Positions 8,363-16,142 of a stretch of DNA of 41,354 bases are shown here, one piece after another. The notes below the pieces were generated by a model. It made no database searches. It saw nothing but the letters and a program-made list of their open reading frames with translations, and had not been told where the DNA came from. The stretch is from positions 1-41,354 of the forward strand of contig NZ_SCNL01000021.1 in the NCBI RefSeq assembly GCF_005502745.1, given 5' to 3'. Origin of the DNA: Sphingomonas sp. 3P27F8. Lineage in GTDB: Bacteria > Pseudomonadota > Alphaproteobacteria > Sphingomonadales > Sphingomonadaceae. Positions within the stretch are counted from its first letter, which is position 1; the number at the start of each line of letters is the position of its first letter. A program made the translations under genes and the position numbers.

Positions 8363-9627
8363 TGGATCTCATCTCCGGAAAGGGTGCGGCCCTGGAGGCG
8401 GGCGAGCTGCGCGCGCGCCTCGAAACTGGCGACTCTGGCATCGAGCACGATGCCGCGTGCCGCGCCAAGGCCTTGGCGGGCGTTCAACAATTCGACGAGC
8501 GGGGATTTGCCAGCCTCATAGGCAATGCGAGCGAGACGATAGGTTTCTTCGGCGGTGCGTTGCGACGCCTCCGCAGCAGCAACCCGCGACTGTGCGGCCG
8601 CAATCTGCGCCCCGGCCGCGCGGGCTTCGGCAATCGCATCGTTACGCGCCATGGCCAATCTGGCGGCGGCGGCCTGTGCCTCTGCTTGCGAGGCAGCAAT
8701 ATTGCCACGGTTGCGATCGAAGATGTTGAGCGGGATCGAGACGCCTGCCGTCAGTGCGGTCGCATTCTCATAATCGAGACGCCGCACGCCGACGATTGCC
8801 GTCACATCGGGGATTGCCCGCTTCTGTTCGGCGGTCAGGCGGCGCTCGGCAGCCTCTCGCTCTGCCTGCGCGGCAAGAAAGGACGAACTCGTCATCGGAT
8901 CGACTGGGCCATAAGTCGGTGCCGCGACCGGCACGGCCAGGAGCGATTCCGATAAGCCGGTGAAGGTCTCTTCGACGCCGGCGAGTGCGGAGAGACGGGC
9001 ATAGGCCGCAATGCGATCCGCTTTCGCCCCTTCAAGATCGGCGGTCACGGCGTTCAGCGCGGCTTCTGCTTGCAGGGCGCGCAGCCGCGCTTCCTTGCCG
9101 GCATCGACCAGCACGCGAGCGGCGCGCAGGATATTCTGCGCTTGCTCGACCTCGCCTTCGGCCAGCATTATCCGCTGGTCTGAAACGTCCGCCGCTGCAT
9201 AAGCGCGCGCAAGATCATAAGCGTAGCGGATCTTCGCATCACGATCGCGGGCGCGGGACGCGGCGACGCCGGCCTCTCCGGCTGCGATCCTCGCCGAACG
9301 CTTGCCGCCGATTTCCAGCGGCTGGCTATATTGCAGTGTCGTCTCGGCGCGGTCGACCCCGCGATAGGGAGACGATCCCGCGACATTCTCGGTGAGAATG
9401 CCAATGGTCGGATTGGGTCGGGCGCGGGCCTGGCGTGCAAGACCTTCGGACCGGCGGACCTCGGCTTCGCTTTCGATGCGCCGGGGCGCCTCGGCGGTCT
9501 GGCGTAGCAGTGTAGCGAACGGCGGCGCCACTTGCGCCTGTGCGGGTGCGCACAGCGCCGCGACGCAGGTCGCGACCATCATGCCGGACACCACGCAACG
9601 CGGCAGCCGGCCTATAAAGGCTCTCAT
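8359..9627 (-). CDS. czcC: CzcC-type outer-membrane factor (TolC family)
   Basis: A 422-residue outer-membrane channel protein of the czc exporter. A signal peptide ends near CAPAQAQ (about residue 32). Two repeats of long Ala/Arg/Glu-rich helices follow, as in TolC-family factors, with the typical phrases QARARPNPTIGI and YSQPLEIGGKR in the first repeat and LTAGVSIPLNIFDRNRGNIA in the second. The start at 9627 gives a sensible signal peptide; the ribosome site is weak. It lies 52 bp downstream of the small His-rich gene and overlaps czcB by 4 bp. Confidence 0.9.
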   Translation of the reverse strand: MRAFIGRLPRCVVSGMMVATCVAALCAPAQAQVAPPFATLLRQTAEAPRRIESEAEVRRSEGLARQARARPNPTIGILTENVAGSSPYRGVDRAETTLQYSQPLEIGGKRSARIAAGEAGVAASRARDRDAKIRYAYDLARAYAAADVSDQRIMLAEGEVEQAQNILRAARVLVDAGKEARLRALQAEAALNAVTADLEGAKADRIAAYARLSALAGVEETFTGLSESLLAVPVAAPTYGPVDPMTSSSFLAAQAEREAAERRLTAEQKRAIPDVTAIVGVRRLDYENATALTAGVSIPLNIFDRNRGNIAASQAEAQAAAARLAMARNDAIAEARAAGAQIAAAQSRVAAAEASQRTAEETYRLARIAYEAGKSPLVELLNARQGLGAARGIVLDARVASFEARAQLARLQGRTLSGDEIQ

Positions 9628-9679
9628 ATTCTTATCCCCAAAAAAGGCTGCAATGACGGCACGCGCTACGCGCGTGAAT

Positions 9680-10057
9680 TCAGCCTCGCGGGGGACGCAG
9701 AATTGACGAAGGTGCGATAGAGCGCGCCGCTTCGGCAGGGTCGCGCGCCCAGATTGCGGTGACAGGCTTCAAGAGCGCAACAATCACAGCCTGCGCAGGC
9801 ACGTCGATTGTCTGGAGCACCGCATGAGCCGCCAGATGCATCAGGTCGGGCGTGTCCGGCTGCTCGGCCGGGGCGTGATCATGATGATCCCGATCGACGC
9901 TGATGACATGCGCGGCATCATGAATGTGCGGAATAGCGTCATGCCAGGTGGCAAGCGCCAGCATCCCGAACAGCGCCAGAATCGCCGAGAGCGCAAAAAG
10001 GCGCATGCGGGCACAGGCCCGCACCGAAGCGCGCAATCTGACCGACGATGCCGTCAT
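9680..10057 (-). CDS. small His-rich exported or membrane-anchored protein
   Basis: A 125-residue protein between the MFS exporter gene and czcC, on the same strand. The N-terminus has an Arg-rich stretch and one hydrophobic segment (about 19-37). A cluster with nine histidines (H39, 44, 46, 50, 58, 59, 61, 74, 78) and several Asp follows, a likely metal-binding patch facing the periplasm. I recognise no named family. Its position recalls small proteins such as CzcI or CzcE placed ahead of czc genes, but sequence similarity is not evident. The frame stays open upstream to 10246, but that part overlaps the MFS gene in another frame, so ATG 10057 is chosen. Confidence 0.7.
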   Translation of the reverse strand: MTASSVRLRASVRACARMRLFALSAILALFGMLALATWHDAIPHIHDAAHVISVDRDHHDHAPAEQPDTPDLMHLAAHAVLQTIDVPAQAVIVALLKPVTAIWARDPAEAARSIAPSSILRPPRG

Positions 10058-10133
10058 GTCGTTACGGGTATCGCGAACACGGCCGGTCCACAAGCACGTC
10101 GCATGGTGCCGATCATGGCGGGCCAGACGAAAA

Positions 10134-11525
10134 TCATTGGCGGGGCCAGCGCTGATGAAGTTCGTCGATGACGAACGCATGCTCCCGCGCCTTGCCGTGA
10201 TCGCCGCGCAGATGGGGATGATCGGGCGCGAGATCCGCATGGTCATGGTTCACCGTATCTGGGTCGGCGCTGGGCCAGAGCCACAAAGCGGCCAGGGTTC
10301 CGACGGCCGCAATCGCCGCCATTGCCGCAAAGGCCGCCGTCTGCCCGATACTGGCGCCCAACAGACCCACCAGGGGATAGCAGATCAGCCAGGCGCAATG
10401 GCTGAGCGCGAATTGTGCGGCGAACAATGCCGGGCGGTCGTCGGCATTGGCCGACCGTCGAAGCAATCGGCCCGATGGCGTCACGCTCATCGAATAGGCG
10501 ATACCGAGTATGAACCATCCGATCAGGACCATTCGCCAATAACCGGGCGCTGCCCCAAAGCTTGCCGTGAGCACCGCCAGAAGGGCGAGACCGATCGCCA
10601 TTGCTGCCGCAGCACCAATCATGATCGTACGATCGGCGATCCGATCGAGGATGCGTGGCAGGGTCAGCGCGGCCAGGATCGAGCCTCCGCCAAAAGCGGC
10701 GAGCGTGAAGGCAACATCGCGCTGCGTGAGGCCAAGATTGCCACGCACGATTACCACCGTGTTGACGATGACCATCGAGCTGGCCGCGGCTGAAGCAAGG
10801 GTCAACGCCAGCAGCCCCCGCAGGCGCGGGGTCTTCAGATAGATGCGCGTACCCCGCGTGGTCTTGGCGTAGATGCCCCCAGTTCTTGGTTCTGATTTCG
10901 CCGCGCACGGCAGGACCGTCGTCACGACGAGCAGCGCCGAGCACAGAAACCCGATCGCCGTTCCCGAAAATAGCCAGTGGAAGTTGATGACGGTCAGCAG
11001 CCCGGCAGCGAGGATCGGGCTGGTCAGGCTTTCCATGTCATAGGCGAGCCGCGACAGCGACAGCGCGCGGGTATAGTCGCGCTCCTCGGGCAGGATATCG
11101 GGGATGGTTGCCTGGAAGGTCGGCGTGAACGCCGCGGAGGCCGATTGCAGCACGAAGATCAGGACATAGACCTGCCAGACCTGGCTCACGAACGGCAGGC
11201 AGATCGCCACCACCATCCGCACGAGATCCATGCTGACGAGAAACGCGCGACGTGGCAGGCGGTCGGCAAAGGCGCCAACGACCGGCGCGACACCGATATA
11301 GGCAACCATCTTGATCGCGAGCGCAGTGCCGAGCACCGCGCCAGCGCTGCCGCCGGCGATGTCATAGGCAAGCAGGCCGAGCGCAACTGTTGCGAGCCCC
11401 GTGCCGATGAGCGCGATGACCTGAGCCATGAACAGATGGCGATAGGTGCGGTTTGCCAAGACAGAGAGCACGTGACGCTGATCCAGTTCGCGTGGAATGT
11501 ATCCCCCAGGGGGGATATCGACCAT
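10134..11525 (-). CDS. MFS metal exporter with His-rich C-terminal tail (NreB-like)
   Basis: A 463-residue major-facilitator transporter. About twelve helices begin at ANRTYRHLFMAQVIALIG, and the MFS loop between helices 2 and 3 reads GAFADRLPRRAF. The last 45 residues are soluble and His/Asp-rich (NHDHADLAPDHPHLRGDH), as in NreB nickel exporters, so Ni or Co is the likely cargo. ATG 11525 has GAGGA about 11 bases upstream, but the first codons overlap an operator-like palindrome; a GTG a little downstream is an alternative start. It is divergent from the repressor gene at 11589 and heads the leftward operon that continues into the His-rich gene and czcCBA. Confidence 0.85.
   Translation of the reverse strand: MVDIPPGGYIPRELDQRHVLSVLANRTYRHLFMAQVIALIGTGLATVALGLLAYDIAGGSAGAVLGTALAIKMVAYIGVAPVVGAFADRLPRRAFLVSMDLVRMVVAICLPFVSQVWQVYVLIFVLQSASAAFTPTFQATIPDILPEERDYTRALSLSRLAYDMESLTSPILAAGLLTVINFHWLFSGTAIGFLCSALLVVTTVLPCAAKSEPRTGGIYAKTTRGTRIYLKTPRLRGLLALTLASAAASSMVIVNTVVIVRGNLGLTQRDVAFTLAAFGGGSILAALTLPRILDRIADRTIMIGAAAAMAIGLALLAVLTASFGAAPGYWRMVLIGWFILGIAYSMSVTPSGRLLRRSANADDRPALFAAQFALSHCAWLICYPLVGLLGASIGQTAAFAAMAAIAAVGTLAALWLWPSADPDTVNHDHADLAPDHPHLRGDHGKAREHAFVIDELHQRWPRQ
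11500..11517. promoter_or_regulatory. CsoR/RcnR-family operator 1
   Basis: A perfect inverted repeat, TATCCCCC-AG-GGGGGATA. C/G tracts flanked by A/T ends match the operator form bound by CsoR/RcnR/NreA repressors. It lies inside the first codons of the MFS gene if that gene starts at 11525. It is 16 bp from operator 2. Confidence 0.75.
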
Positions 11526-11533
11526 GCTTGAGC

Positions 11534-11552
11534 TATCCTCCTGGGGAGGATA
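11534..11552. promoter_or_regulatory. CsoR/RcnR-family operator 2
   Basis: A second inverted repeat, TATCCTCC-TGG-GGAGGATA, with perfect 8-bp arms, in the gap between the MFS gene (leftward) and the repressor gene (rightward). On the minus strand the GAGGA inside it also serves as the likely ribosome site of the MFS gene. The paired sites suggest control of both directions by the neighbouring repressor. Confidence 0.75.
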
Positions 11553-11588
11553 TGTAAAGCCTTGCTGCGCGTCGCACGGAGTTTGCGG

Positions 11589-11858
11589 ATGACCGAACAC
11601 AGGCACGAAAGTCACCCCGCGATCGTTAAGCGGCTCAACCGAGCGGGCGGTCATCTGCGGAGCATCGTCGAAATGATCGAAGCCGGGCGGTCGTGTGTCG
11701 ATGTTGCCCAGCAGCTCCATGCCGTCGAAAAGGCGGTCGCCAGCGCGAAGAGAGCGCTGATCAACGACCATATCGATCACTGCCTCGCCCATGCCGAAGT
11801 AAGCGATGGTGTCGGATCGGCGGTCGAGGAGTTCCGGACGATTTCGAAATATCTTTAG
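11589..11858 (+). CDS. metal-sensing repressor of the CsoR/RcnR/NreA (DUF156) family
   Basis: An 89-residue all-helical DNA-binding repressor. Metal-site residues are visible as C36 (RSCVDVAQQL), H61 and C65 (DHIDHCLAHA), the same numbering as the Cu(I) ligands C36, H61 and C65 of Mycobacterium CsoR. It also has N-terminal His (H4, H6, H9) and H64, as Ni/Co sensors of the RcnR/DmeR/NreA group do. The cognate metal is therefore ambiguous; the NreB-like neighbour favours Ni/Co. ATG 11589 has ACGGAG at 11576-11581; an upstream TTG at 11562 is less likely. It probably represses itself and the divergent exporter-czc operon through the two palindromes at 11500-11552. Confidence 0.88.
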   Translation: MTEHRHESHPAIVKRLNRAGGHLRSIVEMIEAGRSCVDVAQQLHAVEKAVASAKRALINDHIDHCLAHAEVSDGVGSAVEEFRTISKYL

Positions 11859-11891
11859 CTTTGTCGCGCGATCGTCAGAATCTGACGAACG

Positions 11892-12476
11892 TCAATATTT
11901 TGTCCGGGCGGGTTGGGTAGAGGCAGATTTCGACAGGGTGATCGGCCAAAAACTCCTGTCCTCAACGGCGCTGCGCCGTCGCCCGGCCATGAATTTCAGC
12001 AAGTTTGCCATGTTCGAGGTCAGCGATACCAGATCCGTGCCCAATGCGAACAAGGCTCCGACCATCAAATTATGGGCGAGCCAAAACGGTGCACCGATGA
12101 GGAACAGGCCTTTCATCCGCGTGGTTGAGGTCTGCAGTCGTGCGAGACTGCCCAATGAACTGCCGGCAAATGCCAAGGCCGACGCTATGCCGTGCCACGT
12201 CACGACCGAGAGGCAGGCCAACAGAATAAGAGACGCTCCATAAAGTCTCGTAACCACATAGCGATCGCGCACTGACGCGGAAATGACGAGCTGTGAGCAT
12301 GAAATGAGGCAGGCTATCGCAGCGGTGGGCGAGCCCAGCATCAGGAAATAGAGCGCGAATGCGGCAGCACCCGCGCTCTGGATCTTGACCACCGTTCGAT
12401 AGTCACTGAAAAATGGCCAACTCACGACGCACAACAACGCCACGCAGCCGAGGGTTGTGGCAATCACAACCGCCAC
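11892..12476 (-). CDS. YgjV-like inner-membrane protein
   Basis: A protein of about 194 residues with some five or six hydrophobic helices and a basic, soluble C-terminal tail. The pattern of E. coli YgjV is recognisable: a FALYFLMLG segment, a mid region ending SLGSLARLQ, a helix with FWLAHNLMVGA and a final SNMANLLKFM. The function of the family is unknown. The frame opens with GTG 12476, which has no good ribosome site; a GTG four codons further in is possible. It lies 118 bp after the cusF gene and converges on the CsoR-type gene. No metal motif is seen, so a link to copper rests on position alone. Confidence 0.68.
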   Translation of the reverse strand: MAVVIATTLGCVALLCVVSWPFFSDYRTVVKIQSAGAAAFALYFLMLGSPTAAIACLISCSQLVISASVRDRYVVTRLYGASLILLACLSVVTWHGIASALAFAGSSLGSLARLQTSTTRMKGLFLIGAPFWLAHNLMVGALFALGTDLVSLTSNMANLLKFMAGRRRSAVEDRSFWPITLSKSASTQPARTKY

Positions 12477-12594
12477 CGCGCAGTTTTCGTGAACTTGATC
12501 CGCTTTTCGCGCTCGGCTTTCTTTTTTCTCATAGCTGAAGCGTAAAGGAACGAGGTTAATTACGCTTAAAGGTGGCCCTCATAAAATCGGCCAT

Positions 12595-12987
12595 TCAAGG
12601 CTTCTTTTGGATTGCCGTCACCTCACCGGCACTGCCAACAAGCGTAAGGTCGAAATCGACCTTGTCGCCGACCTTCGCCGCATCGGTGATTGTCGGCGCT
12701 GCCTTGAACGCCATCGTCATCGCCGGCCATTTGGCTTCCGGAATCGGTCCGTGATCGAGCGTGATCGTGCCTGCGGCCTTGCCGATCGCGGTGACCGTGC
12801 CATGCCCCTTGGCCTTGATCGGCGAAGTGGCCGCTGGCGCCATCGCCATATTGCTCATGTCGCCACTCATGGCGGCGGCGGGCGCCGCCTGGCTCGTCTC
12901 CGCCGCAACCGGCGTCTCCGCCTGCTTGCCGCAGGCAGCGGTCAGGGCGGCGAGGCCGAGGGCGATGGTCAGTCGTGCATAGGTCAT
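12595..12987 (-). CDS. cusF: CusF-type copper/silver chaperone, lipoprotein form
   Basis: A 130-residue periplasmic metallochaperone expected to hand Cu(I)/Ag(I) to the Cus pump. An N-terminal lipobox (LTAAC) predicts a lipid anchor, unlike soluble E. coli CusF. A Met-rich linker (MSGDMSNMAMAP) precedes the CusF barrel, whose ligand block DHGPIPEAKWPAMTMAF holds the His, Trp and two Met that bind Cu(I) by cation-pi and thioether contacts. ATG 12987 has AAGGA seven bases upstream. An ATG at 13002 overlapping the cusA stop has no ribosome site, but coupling from it cannot be excluded. Confidence 0.9.
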   Translation of the reverse strand: MTYARLTIALGLAALTAACGKQAETPVAAETSQAAPAAAMSGDMSNMAMAPAATSPIKAKGHGTVTAIGKAAGTITLDHGPIPEAKWPAMTMAFKAAPTITDAAKVGDKVDFDLTLVGSAGEVTAIQKKP

Positions 12988-12998
12988 GATCTTGTCCT

Positions 12999-15900
12999 TC
13001 ATGATGAAACGGGTTGGTGGAGGGGCGTAGTCTTTCGTCGCCTGAGCAACAGATAGGCGGCAGGCAGTACGAACATGGACAGCAGCGGCGCGGTCAGCAT
13101 GCCGCCGATCATCGGCGCGGCGATCCGGCTCATTACCTCGGAGCCGGCGCCCGATCCCAGCAAGATCGGCAGCAGGCCGGCGAGGATGACCGCGACCGTC
13201 ATTGCCTTGGGGCGGACGCGCAACAGCGCACCTTCGCGCACCGCCGCTTCGACCTGATCGGCATCAGGATCGTCACCGCGCCCCTCCAGGGCATTTTTCA
13301 GGTAGATCAGCATCACCACGCCGAACTCGGCGGAGACACCGGCCAGCGCGATGAACCCGACGCCGGTCGCGACCGACTGGTTGAAGCCGAGCAGATAGAG
13401 GATCCAGATCCCGCCCGTGAGCGCGAAGGGCAAAGTCCCCATGATCAATGCCGCTTCATCGAACCGGCCGAAGATCATATAGAGCAACACGAAGATGATC
13501 AGCAGCGTTGCCGGCACGACCAGCTTCAATTTGGCGACGGCGCGCTGGAGATATTCGAACTGGCCGGAATAAGCGATGCTGACGCCGGGAGAGAGCTTCA
13601 CCTGTTTCGCGACCGCACGCTGGAGGTCACCGACCACCGAGGCAAGATCACGGCCGCGGACATCAACATAGACCCATGTAGAAGGCCGGGCATTCTCGGT
13701 CTTGAGCATCGGCGGCCCTTCGGCGATCGAGACTTGGGCCACATTGCCGAGGGTGATCTGCTGACCCGATGGGGTCAGGACCGGCAGTGTCCGCAGGCCT
13801 TCGAGGCTATCGCGCAGCTCACGCGGATAGCGCACGCTGATCGGGTAGCGCGCGAGGCCCTCGACCGTCTCCCCGATGGTCTCGCCGCCGATCGCGCCCG
13901 AGACGATCGCTTGGACGTCGCTTATGTTTAGCCCGAACCGCGCCGCCGCGGCCCGGTCGATATCGACATCGACATAGCGCCCGCCGGTCAGCCGTTCGGC
14001 GAGTGCCGAACTGACCCCCGGCACGGTCTTCGCTACCGTCTCGACATCATGAGCAATGCGGTCGAGCTGGGCGAGATCGGCACCCGATACCTTGACCCCG
14101 ATCGGGCTCTTGATGCCGGTCGCCAGCATGTCGATCCGGTTGCGGATCGGCGGCACCCAGACATTGGCAAGGCCGGGAAGCTTCACCGTGCGATCAAGTT
14201 CGTCGACCAATTTTTCGGGCGTCATGCCCGGTCGCCATTGATCGTGCGGCTTGAACTGGATCGTGGTCTCGAACATTTCGAGCGGGGCCGGGTCGGTGGC
14301 GGTCTCGGCGCGGCCGGCCTTGCCGAACACACTCTCGACCTCGGGCACAGTCTTGATCAGCCGATCGGTCTGCTGGAGCAACTGCGAGGCCTTGGCCGCC
14401 GAGAGGCCCGGCAGCGCCGAGGGCATATAGAGCAGGTCGCCTTCGTCCATGTTCGGCATGAACTCACCGCCAAGGCGCGTAAGCGGCCATGCCGTGGTCG
14501 CAAAGGCGAGCGCCGCGATCAGCAGCACCGTCTTCGGTCGCTGCATCGTCCAGTCAAGCGCGGGCCGGTAGATGTTGGTCAACCAGCGATTGACCGGGTT
14601 GAACTGCTCAGGCGGGATTTTCCCCCGGATCAGCAAACCCATCAGCACCGGCACCAATGTCACCGACAGGATCGCCGCCGACGCCATCGCGTAGGTCTTG
14701 GTGAAAGCGAGAGGTGCGAACAGCCGCCCTTCCTGTCCTTCGAGCGTAAACACCGGGATGAAGGAGAGCGTGATGATCAACAGACTGAAGAACAGAGCCG
14801 GGCCAACCTCTGCGGCAGCCTCGGTGATGACGATCCACCGCATCTCGCCCTCGAGATGCTTGTTCGGGTGATCCTGTTCCCAGTGCTCGATCTTCTTGTG
14901 CGCGTTCTCGATCATGACCACGGCTGCATCGACCATCGCGCCGATCGCGATGGCGATGCCGCCCAGTGACATGATGTTGGCATTCACCCCCTGAAACCGC
15001 ATCACGGCAAATGCTGCCAGCACCCCCAAGGGCAGGGTAAGGATCGCGACCAGCGCCGATCTGACGTGCCAAAGGAACAGGCCGCAGACGATAGCGACGA
15101 CGATGAACTCCTCGACCAGCTTGTGGGTGAGGTTCTCCACCGCGCGATCGATCAGCTGCGAACGATCATAGACCGTCACCACCTCGACACCGGGTGGCAG
15201 GCTTTTCTTCAGTTCGGTGAGCTTGTCTTTCACCGCCGCGATCGTCTCACGGGCATTCTTGCCCGAGCGCAGGATGACGACGCCGCCGGCGACTTCGCCC
15301 TCGCCGTTCAATTCGGCGATGCCGCGCCGCATCTCTGGGCCGATCTGGATTGTGGCGACATCGCCCAATCGTACAGGCACGCCGCCGGCCGCGGTCTTCA
15401 GCGGGATCGCGCGGAAATCGTCGAGCGTCTTCAGATAACCCGAGGCGCGGACCATATATTCGGCCTCGGCCATCTCCAGCACCGAGCCGCCCGATTCCTG
15501 ATTGGCTTGGCTGATCGCCTGAACGGCTTGCTGATGGGTGACGCCATAGGCAGCGAGTTTCACCGGATCGAGCAGCACCTGATACTGCTTCACCATCCCG
15601 CCGATGCTTGCGACCTCGGCGACGCCGGTCCCGGTCTTCAACTCATAGCGCAGGAACCAGTCCTGCAATCCACGAAGCTGCGACAGATCGTGGCGACCGG
15701 TCCGGTCGACCAGCGCATATTCATAGACCCAACCGACGCCGGTCGCATCGGGACCAAGCGCGCTGCGGGCGCTGGCCGGTAGCCGTCCCTGCACCTGGTT
15801 GAGATATTCGAGCACGCGGCTGCGCGCCCAATAGAGATCGGTGCCGTCCTCGAAGATCACATAGACGAAGCTGTCGCCGAAGAAGGAATATCCGCGCACG

Positions 15901-16142
15901 GTCCTCGCGCCCGGCACCGAGAGCATCGTGGTAGTGAGCGGATAGGTAACCTGATTCTCGACAATCTGCGGCGCCTGTCCGGGATAGGAGGTGCGGATGA
16001 TGACCTGCGTGTCGGAGAGGTCCGGCAGCGCATCGATCGCGGTCGATCGCACCGCCCAGACACCCACGCCGATGAGGGCCAGTACGCCGATCAGGACGAA
16101 GAAGCGGTTCCTGACCGACCAGTGGATAAGATGGGCGATCAC
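12999..16142 (-). CDS. cusA: CusA-type Cu(I)/Ag(I) RND efflux pump
   Basis: An inner-membrane proton-driven pump of 1047 residues. The methionines that relay Cu(I) in E. coli CusA are at identical numbers: M573 in LLYMPSALPG, M623 in PLEMFETT and M672 in RIDMLATG. The proton-relay acids D405 and E412 in the fourth helix (GAMVDAAVVMIEN) also match. The length equals that of E. coli CusA. It overlaps cusB by 4 bp and ends 12 bp ahead of the cusF start. Specificity for monovalent Cu/Ag is therefore well supported by sequence, in contrast to the CzcA pump. Confidence 0.95.
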   Translation of the reverse strand: MIAHLIHWSVRNRFFVLIGVLALIGVGVWAVRSTAIDALPDLSDTQVIIRTSYPGQAPQIVENQVTYPLTTTMLSVPGARTVRGYSFFGDSFVYVIFEDGTDLYWARSRVLEYLNQVQGRLPASARSALGPDATGVGWVYEYALVDRTGRHDLSQLRGLQDWFLRYELKTGTGVAEVASIGGMVKQYQVLLDPVKLAAYGVTHQQAVQAISQANQESGGSVLEMAEAEYMVRASGYLKTLDDFRAIPLKTAAGGVPVRLGDVATIQIGPEMRRGIAELNGEGEVAGGVVILRSGKNARETIAAVKDKLTELKKSLPPGVEVVTVYDRSQLIDRAVENLTHKLVEEFIVVAIVCGLFLWHVRSALVAILTLPLGVLAAFAVMRFQGVNANIMSLGGIAIAIGAMVDAAVVMIENAHKKIEHWEQDHPNKHLEGEMRWIVITEAAAEVGPALFFSLLIITLSFIPVFTLEGQEGRLFAPLAFTKTYAMASAAILSVTLVPVLMGLLIRGKIPPEQFNPVNRWLTNIYRPALDWTMQRPKTVLLIAALAFATTAWPLTRLGGEFMPNMDEGDLLYMPSALPGLSAAKASQLLQQTDRLIKTVPEVESVFGKAGRAETATDPAPLEMFETTIQFKPHDQWRPGMTPEKLVDELDRTVKLPGLANVWVPPIRNRIDMLATGIKSPIGVKVSGADLAQLDRIAHDVETVAKTVPGVSSALAERLTGGRYVDVDIDRAAAARFGLNISDVQAIVSGAIGGETIGETVEGLARYPISVRYPRELRDSLEGLRTLPVLTPSGQQITLGNVAQVSIAEGPPMLKTENARPSTWVYVDVRGRDLASVVGDLQRAVAKQVKLSPGVSIAYSGQFEYLQRAVAKLKLVVPATLLIIFVLLYMIFGRFDEAALIMGTLPFALTGGIWILYLLGFNQSVATGVGFIALAGVSAEFGVVMLIYLKNALEGRGDDPDADQVEAAVREGALLRVRPKAMTVAVILAGLLPILLGSGAGSEVMSRIAAPMIGGMLTAPLLSMFVLPAAYLLLRRRKTTPLHQPVSS

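Noticed and set aside
13014..13931. 305-codon open frame opposite cusA
   Set aside because: Mirror frame of a highly conserved gene; composition rich in Arg, Asp and Gln without any domain.
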